The notes below the pieces were generated by a model. That model saw nothing but the letters and a program-made list of their open reading frames with translations, was not told the origin of the DNA and ran no database searches. From positions 1-38,360 of the IMG/VR virus record IMGVR_UViG_3300034061_003159: 38,360 bases of DNA; one strand, written 5' to 3'. Every line of letters begins with the position of its first letter. Positions within the stretch are counted from its first letter, which is position 1. Of this stretch, positions 36,049 through 38,360 are shown one piece after another. Origin of the DNA: a virus. The position numbers were made by a program, and so were the translations under genes.

Positions 36049-36222
36049 CTAATTTTTGTTTTCTTTCAAAATTATTTCATCTCCGTCAACCTTTAATTTT
36101 ATTTCAGTATCTTCATACCATGAAAATTCATTCACAATCCACTCGGGAATTGTCACATAATACTGACCACTTACTGGATCAACTTGCAATAACTGGCAGT
36201 CCTCTTCAAAGTTCTTCTTCAT
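36049..36222 (-). CDS. AbrB/SpoVT-like small protein (57 residues)
   Basis: Translated by hand: it starts MKKNFEEDCQLLQVDPVSGQ, continues YYVTIPEWIVNEFSWYEDTE and ends with a VDGDEIILKENKN tail. The pattern VDPVSGQYYVTIPEWIVNEFSW followed by xIKLKVDGDEIIL is that of a swapped-hairpin AbrB-type DNA-binding domain (strand, IP-x-x-hydrophobic helix, then two strands). It could be a small transcription regulator or antitoxin-like protein; no toxin gene is adjacent. It is the most upstream AT-rich gene and has its own candidate promoter. Nothing in the sequence shows its targets. Confidence 0.7.
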   Translation of the reverse strand: MKKNFEEDCQLLQVDPVSGQYYVTIPEWIVNEFSWYEDTEIKLKVDGDEIILKENKN

Positions 36223-36264
36223 TCCATTCTTTTTTACATTTTGTTTTATATAGCATATTTTAAA

Positions 36265-36310
36265 ATTATAAGCGACCTGTGGGGGAATTTTTTATGGGGG
36301 AAATTTTTTT
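36265..36310 (-). promoter_or_regulatory. TATAAT -10 box with two tandem TTCCCCCA-type repeats in place of a -35
   Basis: On the minus strand a perfect TATAAT (36265-36270) lies 42 nt before the AbrB-like ATG. No -35 hexamer is found at 16-18 nt. Instead, two tandem 15-17-bp copies containing AAATTYCCCCCA cover 36279-36293 and 36294-36310, about -20 to -52 relative to the expected start. A good -10 with a repeated box over the -35 region is the layout of an activator-dependent promoter, as with T4 MotA middle promoters, although the box sequence differs. Confidence 0.45.
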
Positions 36311-36391
36311 GGTTTCGGAGTATTATAAGTCTCATTTGGGTAACACTTTATAGATTAGGGGATCCATCGCTTTTAAGCCCACGCCCGCCGC

Positions 36392-36474
36392 CATCACGAT
36401 ACCGTTATACCATAATACTGCCATTTAGCACGAACGAACGGCATCACGCTAGCGTTATACTGTGCTGCGCTACG
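36392..36474. repeat. Imperfect direct repeat, 50-bp period, at the composition boundary
   Basis: CATCACGATACCGTTATAC (36392-36410) recurs 50 bp later as CATCACGCTAGCGTTATAC (36442-36460), 17 of 19 identical. Each is followed by a related CACGAACGAA or TACGAACGAA segment (near 36429 and 36471). The repeats sit exactly where GC content climbs from about 35% to over 60%. No gene covers 36223-36510, and these repeats, the promoter and the hairpin are all I see there. Confidence 0.7.
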
Positions 36475-36484
36475 AACGAATGAA

Positions 36485-36503
36485 GGGGGGCGGTGTGCCC
36501 CCC
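36485..36503 (-). terminator. GC-rich hairpin ending the small-gene array
   Basis: GGGGGGC (36485-36491) pairs with GCCCCCC (36497-36503) around a 5-nt loop. It begins 7 nt after the TGA of the last array gene, the same distance as the other hairpins in the array, but its loop has no TTGAC. On the minus strand it is followed by TTCATT rather than a full U-tract. It is probably the 3' end of the last small gene's transcript. Confidence 0.65.
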
Positions 36504-36510
36504 CGTGCCG

Positions 36511-36702
36511 TCACTTCACGTCGCCCAGGGCGCTGTTGGCGGTGCTCATGCGGGTGCCCCTGCTGCCTGCTGCTCCGCCATGGGTGCGAACGCGGGTGCT
36601 GCCGCCTTTGATCTGATTTGCCCAGCGGTTGGCACGGGTGCCATGGGCAACGGGCAGGCGGGTGATGGTGAACTGGATGCCGTCGATGGTGGTGGTGGTC
36701 AT
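36511..36702 (-). CDS. Small array gene 1: basic hypothetical protein (63 residues)
   Basis: A GC-rich gene with the start chosen at the ATG at 36702, because this is the end of the repeated promoter-leader block; the open frame to 36756 would run through the promoter. The protein starts MTTTTIDGIQFTITRLPVAH and has an Arg/Gly/Ser-rich second half (TRVRTHGGAAGSRGTRMSTA). It has no recognised domain. Last gene of the array in transcription order, ended by the hairpin at 36485-36503. Confidence 0.6.
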   Translation of the reverse strand: MTTTTIDGIQFTITRLPVAHGTRANRWANQIKGGSTRVRTHGGAAGSRGTRMSTANSALGDVK

Positions 36703-36739
36703 CGGGTGCGGTGCGGTTTGCTCTGGAATTCTACAGGGT
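36700..36739. repeat. Promoter-leader repeat, copy 1 (40 bp)
   Basis: A 40-bp block running from the ATG of small gene 1 through the untranslated leader, the -10 box (TAGAAT on the minus strand) and the flanking CAGGGT. It differs by a single base from each of the copies at 37009-37048 and 37336-37375. The leader contains no Shine-Dalgarno sequence. Confidence 0.9.
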
Positions 36740-36764
36740 GGAGGGGAGGGAGTCAACCCTCCCC
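36728..36764 (-). promoter_or_regulatory. Hairpin-loop promoter 1 (TTGACT in an 8-bp hairpin loop)
   Basis: On the minus strand: arm GGGGAGGG, six-base loop TTGACT (36751-36756), arm CCCTCCCC, a perfect 8-bp stem at 36743-36764. The loop is exactly the -35 hexamer of a promoter whose -10, TAGAAT (36728-36733), lies 17 nt away and 25 nt before the ATG at 36702. The hairpin begins 7 nt after the stop of the upstream gene, so it can serve as that gene's 3' end and as the next promoter. Confidence 0.8.
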
Positions 36765-36771
36765 GTGGAAA

Positions 36772-37011
36772 TCAGATCAGGTGATCTGCCAGATCCCAGC
36801 GGTGGATCGTGAACCCAGGGTGGCGCTGCTGGCAGGTAGCAAGTGCCTCAGCAGCGGTTGCTGCCCAAACAGAGATCACCTCGGGGAAGGGGTGGCAGTT
36901 GCCTTCCTGAATGCCGATGAACAGGAACTGATCAGCGAACACGTCTTCCCAGTCCTGCTCAGTGGGGATGTATGCCTCGTCGATCTGCTGCTGCTCGGTG
37001 AAGGCGGTCAT
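36772..37011 (-). CDS. Small array gene 2: acidic hypothetical protein (79 residues)
   Basis: Starts at the ATG at 37011, at the end of the second promoter-leader repeat; the longer frame to 37065 includes the promoter. The protein (MTAFTEQQQIDEAYIPTEQD, a middle with FADQFLFIGIQEG, and an end with HRWDLADHLI) is acidic. A helix SVWAATAAEALATCQQRHPG resembles small domains in which an Ala-rich helix follows a short beta sheet. No family is recognised. It is a separate transcription unit between hairpin-loop promoters 2 and 1. Confidence 0.6.
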   Translation of the reverse strand: MTAFTEQQQIDEAYIPTEQDWEDVFADQFLFIGIQEGNCHPFPEVISVWAATAAEALATCQQRHPGFTIHRWDLADHLI

Positions 37012-37048
37012 CGGGTGCGTTGCGGTTTGCTCTGGAATTCTACAGGGT
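37009..37048. repeat. Promoter-leader repeat, copy 2 (40 bp)
   Basis: The second copy of the 40-bp block, 39 of 40 identical to copy 1 (one G to T change in the leader). It includes the ATG of small gene 2, the leader and the TAGAAT -10 box. Confidence 0.9.
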
Positions 37049-37074
37049 CGGGGGCGGATGGTCAACCCGCCCCC
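37037..37074 (-). promoter_or_regulatory. Hairpin-loop promoter 2 (TTGACC in a hairpin loop)
   Basis: A perfect 8-bp stem, GGGGGCGG with CCGCCCCC (37050-37057 and 37067-37074), closes a 9-nt loop that contains the -35 hexamer TTGACC (37060-37065). The -10 TAGAAT (37037-37042) is 17 nt away and 25 nt before the ATG at 37011. The hairpin starts 6 nt after the stop of small gene 3. The stem differs from the other copies yet remains fully paired. Confidence 0.8.
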
Positions 37075-37080
37075 AGGAGA

Positions 37081-37338
37081 TCAGATCGCCAGGGCGGCAG
37101 CGATGCGGTCCCGCTTGCGGATCGCGGTGGGCACGATGAACCAGAGGTCGCGCTTGCCGTTATCGCTGCGGGTGGCATCCAGGATGCCTGCCTTCTCCAG
37201 GTCAACCATCACGGCGTGGATGGTGCCCTTATGGCGGCGGGGGTCCATGCCCATGGCGCGAACCAGGTCGCTGCAGGTCATCGGGCCGTCGTTGATCAGG
37301 CGGGTGCGGATCGCGGTGCGGATGATGGAGGTCAGCAT
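37081..37338 (-). CDS. Small array gene 3: winged helix-turn-helix-like protein (85 residues)
   Basis: Starts at the ATG at 37338 next to the third promoter-leader repeat. The protein has a helix (LTSIIRTAIRTRLIND), a turn GPMTCSDLVRAMGMDPRRHK, a recognition-helix-like GTIHAVMVDLEKAGIL and a beta wing (RSDNGKRDLWFIVP), followed by a basic helix. This is the layout of a small winged helix-turn-helix DNA-binding domain, so it could regulate the array or host genes. The assignment rests on pattern only; no close family is recognised. Confidence 0.65.
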   Translation of the reverse strand: MLTSIIRTAIRTRLINDGPMTCSDLVRAMGMDPRRHKGTIHAVMVDLEKAGILDATRSDNGKRDLWFIVPTAIRKRDRIAAALAI

Positions 37339-37375
37339 CGGGTGCGGTGCGGTTTGCTTTGGAATTCTACAGGGT
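37336..37375. repeat. Promoter-leader repeat, copy 3 (40 bp)
   Basis: The third copy of the 40-bp block, 39 of 40 identical to copy 1 (a C to T change close to the -10 box). It spans the ATG of small gene 3, its leader and the TAGAAT -10 box. Confidence 0.9.
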
Positions 37376-37401
37376 GGGCGGGGCACCCGTCAAGGTGCCC
37401 C
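37364..37401 (-). promoter_or_regulatory. Hairpin-loop promoter 3 (TTGACG in an 8-bp hairpin loop)
   Basis: GGGGCACC and GGTGCCCC (37380-37387 and 37394-37401) form a perfect 8-bp stem whose six-base loop is exactly TTGACG (37388-37393). The -10 TAGAAT (37364-37369) lies 18 nt away and 25 nt before the ATG at 37338. The hairpin starts 7 nt after the stop of small gene 4. Confidence 0.8.
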
Positions 37402-37408
37402 GTAGGGA

Positions 37409-37600
37409 TCAGTACCCCAACCAGGTCAGCAGTTCGCCAGCGTCGATGCCGCCGATGCCCCAGCGGTCAGCAGTGCCGTACTCCTGCAGGAACTCATTCA
37501 CACTGCCGTGAAGGTCGGCAGCATACAGGGCGTCGTCATAGGTGATGCATCCGCAGTCGTCAGCGATGTGCAGCAGTTGCTCGGTGAAGGTCTCAGGCAT
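37409..37600 (-). CDS. Small array gene 4: acidic hypothetical protein (63 residues)
   Basis: The protein (MPETFTEQLLHIADDCGCIT, a middle with DDALYAADLHGSVNEFLQEY, and an end with GIGGIDAGELLTWLGY) is acidic and helical. It resembles short cyanophage and marine cyanobacterial hypothetical proteins as I remember them, without a known role. The ATG at 37600 is 24 nt from the TAGAAT -10 of promoter 4. Its own leader has diverged from the 40-bp repeat, while the -10 and CAGGGT flank are kept. Confidence 0.6.
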   Translation of the reverse strand: MPETFTEQLLHIADDCGCITYDDALYAADLHGSVNEFLQEYGTADRWGIGGIDAGELLTWLGY

Positions 37601-37624
37601 GGTTCCCTTGCGGTGTACTCCAGA

Positions 37625-37653
37625 ATTCTACAGGGTCAGGGGGCAGGGGTCAA
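37625..37653 (-). promoter_or_regulatory. Promoter 4 (TTGACC-17-TAGAAT) overlapping a stop codon
   Basis: On the minus strand the -35 TTGACC (37648-37653) and -10 TAGAAT (37625-37630) are 17 nt apart. Here the TGA stop of small gene 5 lies inside the -35 hexamer. The hairpin seen at promoters 1-3 and 6 is reduced to about three or four pairs, so this copy keeps the promoter but not the stem. Confidence 0.75.
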
Positions 37654-37829
37654 CCCTCCAGGGGCACCACGTCGTCGGCGTAGCGTTCGGCGTAACGTGC
37701 TGCCCACCAGTACCCTTCGGCAGGGTTGATCTGCCCAGCGAAGCGATCCTGGGGGGCATACTCAGTCTTACGGGCAACCCACATGGTTTCGCGGGTTTCC
37801 AGGTTAGAGCAGGCGGAGAAGATTGCCAT
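37650..37829 (-). CDS. Small array gene 5: hypothetical protein (59 residues)
   Basis: Translated by hand from the ATG at 37829: it starts MAIFSACSNLETRETMWVAR, continues KTEYAPQDRFAGQINPAEGY and ends WWAARYAERYADDVVPLEG. It is rich in aromatic residues. Its TGA falls within the -35 box of promoter 4. A run of nine C residues lies directly before the ATG on the coding strand. The upstream -10 candidate is TACAGT (37855-37860), 25 nt from the ATG, but the -35 is poor. No domain is recognised. Confidence 0.55.
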   Translation of the reverse strand: MAIFSACSNLETRETMWVARKTEYAPQDRFAGQINPAEGYWWAARYAERYADDVVPLEG

Positions 37830-37854
37830 GGGGGGGGGTGTCGGTTGCTTGGGT

Positions 37855-37860
37855 ACTGTA
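37855..37860 (-). promoter_or_regulatory. Candidate -10 box (TACAGT) for small gene 5
   Basis: TACAGT on the minus strand, 25 nt before the ATG at 37829, has the same distance as the other array promoters and the same sequence as the -10 of promoter 6. At 17 nt spacing the -35 would be TGGGCA, inside the end of small gene 6. No hairpin is present. It is the weakest of the array promoters. Confidence 0.4.
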
Positions 37861-37865
37861 GCAGA

Positions 37866-38051
37866 TCAGAAGCGCACTGCCCAGTTCGGATCGGTCAGGC
37901 AGTTCACCCAGGCGCACCAGGTGCGGTTGCTGCTCACGCAGAACAGGTCGTTGCCCTGGCGCTGCTCAACCACCACCACGGGGTCGCCTGCCATCTGGTT
38001 TGCCAGGCGGTTCTTCGCCTTGGCAGAGATGGGGGTCAGGGTCACGGTCAT
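37866..38051 (-). CDS. Small array gene 6: hypothetical protein of cyanophage or cyanobacterial type (61 residues)
   Basis: Starts at the ATG at 38051 just after promoter 6; the longer frame to 38102 runs through the promoter. The protein (MTVTLTPISAKAKNRLANQM, GDPVVVVEQRQGNDLFCVSS, NRTWCAWVNCLTDPNWAVRF) has the pattern KAKNRxxNxMxGDPxxxVEQ...LFVxSxN...W.....DPNW, which I associate with short hypothetical proteins of cyanophages and marine picocyanobacteria. No function is known. It is the best clue that the GC-rich segment is also of cyanobacterial or cyanophage origin. Confidence 0.65.
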   Translation of the reverse strand: MTVTLTPISAKAKNRLANQMAGDPVVVVEQRQGNDLFCVSSNRTWCAWVNCLTDPNWAVRF

Positions 38052-38072
38052 CGGTCGGTTGCGGTTGAGAGA

Positions 38073-38110
38073 ACTGTAGTCTATGGGTGGGGCAGGCGTC
38101 AACCTGCCCC
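38073..38110 (-). promoter_or_regulatory. Hairpin-loop promoter 6 (TTGACG in an 8-bp hairpin loop)
   Basis: GGGGCAGG and CCTGCCCC (38089-38096 and 38103-38110) form a perfect 8-bp stem with the loop exactly TTGACG (38097-38102). The -10 TACAGT (38073-38078) is 18 nt away and 21 nt before the ATG at 38051. The hairpin starts 7 nt after the stop of small gene 7. The -10 and leader differ from the 40-bp repeat, so the hairpin-loop design is kept even where the flank is not. Confidence 0.75.
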
Positions 38111-38117
38111 GTGAGGA

Positions 38118-38360
38118 TCAGATCCTCTCCAGATCGCCGTGCTGCAGAGCACGGTGGAGCAGGCGGCCCCAGGAGGTTGCCTCCCGTGCCTCGGGATCCT
38201 GCAGGAGGTCAGTCCAGCGAGCAGCAGCGCCGTCATCCTCAAAGGCGAAGCGGTATTCGGTGCTGCTGCTGGTGTAGGTCACCAGCAGGTCGAAGGTGCC
38301 CTGCAGGTCACCTGGCACGATCGCCAGGTGGGAGATGGCGCTGCTGTTCACAGAGGCGGC
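38118..38360 (-). CDS. Small array gene 7: hypothetical protein, start probably beyond the window
   Basis: An open frame that still reads through the last nine bases of the window, so it is probably truncated. A GTG at 38351 could start a 77-residue protein, but no promoter or leader can be seen in the remaining bases. The protein includes HLAIVPGDLQGTFDLLVTYT, STEYRFAFEDDGAAARWTDL and ends LHRALQHGDLERI; a beta hairpin followed by acidic helices is likely. No family is recognised. Confidence 0.55.
   Translation of the reverse strand, partial: AASVNSSAISHLAIVPGDLQGTFDLLVTYTSSSTEYRFAFEDDGAAARWTDLLQDPEAREATSWGRLLHRALQHGDLERI

Noticed and set aside
36493-37545. A 350-codon plus-strand open frame through the GC-rich array
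   Set aside because: It runs antisense across four small genes and their promoters and owes its repeated peptide to the 40-bp repeat blocks. Stop-free antisense frames are expected at this GC content, and no promoter or ribosome site precedes it.
36700-38110. CRISPR-like array of repeats
   Set aside because: The repeats are 40 bp but the intervening segments are 250-330 bp coding regions of different lengths, and the repeats contain promoter elements. There are no regular short spacers and no cas genes.
36728-38110. The palindromes as operators for a single dimeric repressor
   Set aside because: The half-site sequences differ from copy to copy with only pairing and loop conserved, so one protein is unlikely to recognise all of them. 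An RNA or DNA hairpin explains the pattern better.
37542-38114. A 190-codon plus-strand open frame
   Set aside because: It is antisense to small genes 5 and 6 and their promoters, with composition typical of GC-driven shadow frames.
1-38360. tRNA genes, integrase or insertion sequences
   Set aside because: I saw no cloverleaf-like sequence ending in CCA, no tyrosine or serine recombinase motif and no transposase. A dedicated tRNA search would be needed for certainty.

Overview
The window reads as two unlike pieces joined near position 36,300-36,480. Positions 1 to about 36,300 are AT-rich (roughly 30% GC by eye). They carry the neck, terminase, sheath and baseplate block of a T4-like myovirus, with every gene on the minus strand. 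Gene content and order (25, 6, 7-like, 8, a DUF4815-type protein, 13, 14, 15, 16, 17, 18), a phage speD, a YHYH domain inside a baseplate protein, and many small proteins that look like marine T4-like cyanophage families all point to a low-GC cyanomyovirus. A Prochlorococcus-type host is the likeliest, but a pelagiphage relative cannot be excluded.

Read in transcription order (right to left), the AT-rich part starts with a 57-residue AbrB-like protein and a GT-A-like glycosyltransferase behind a near-consensus sigma-70 promoter. Three small conserved proteins and S-adenosylmethionine decarboxylase follow. The baseplate wedge comes next: gp25, gp6, a 4,236-residue gp7-like giant, gp8, and a 2,353-residue DUF4815-like protein. 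Then come small proteins, the neck and tail-completion genes gp13, gp14 and gp15, and terminase gp16. Three genes (a modular 440-residue protein, a protein with a T4-style capsid-targeting N-terminus, and a structural protein) separate gp16 from gp17. After gp17 come a small zinc-ribbon-like protein and the start of tail sheath gp18, cut by the window edge. Five ATAAATA-type late promoters of the T4 gp55 kind are visible, most lying on the stop codon of the upstream gene.

Positions about 36,480 to 38,360 are GC-rich (above 60%). They hold seven short minus-strand genes, nearly all with their own promoter. Four of the gene junctions share one design. A GC-rich 8-bp hairpin starts 6-7 nt after a stop codon. 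Its loop is, or contains, a TTGAC(N) -35 hexamer, and a -10 box (TAGAAT or TACAGT) lies 17-18 nt further on. Stem sequences differ between copies but stay paired, while the loop stays the same. A near-identical 40-bp promoter-leader block is repeated three times. The last gene ends in a hairpin without the promoter loop. This terminator-promoter array is the most unusual thing in the window.

The composition jump could be a genuine mosaic boundary or a chimeric assembly. A 50-bp-period imperfect direct repeat lies in the transition zone. Sequence alone does not decide, so conclusions linking the two halves should be held loosely.
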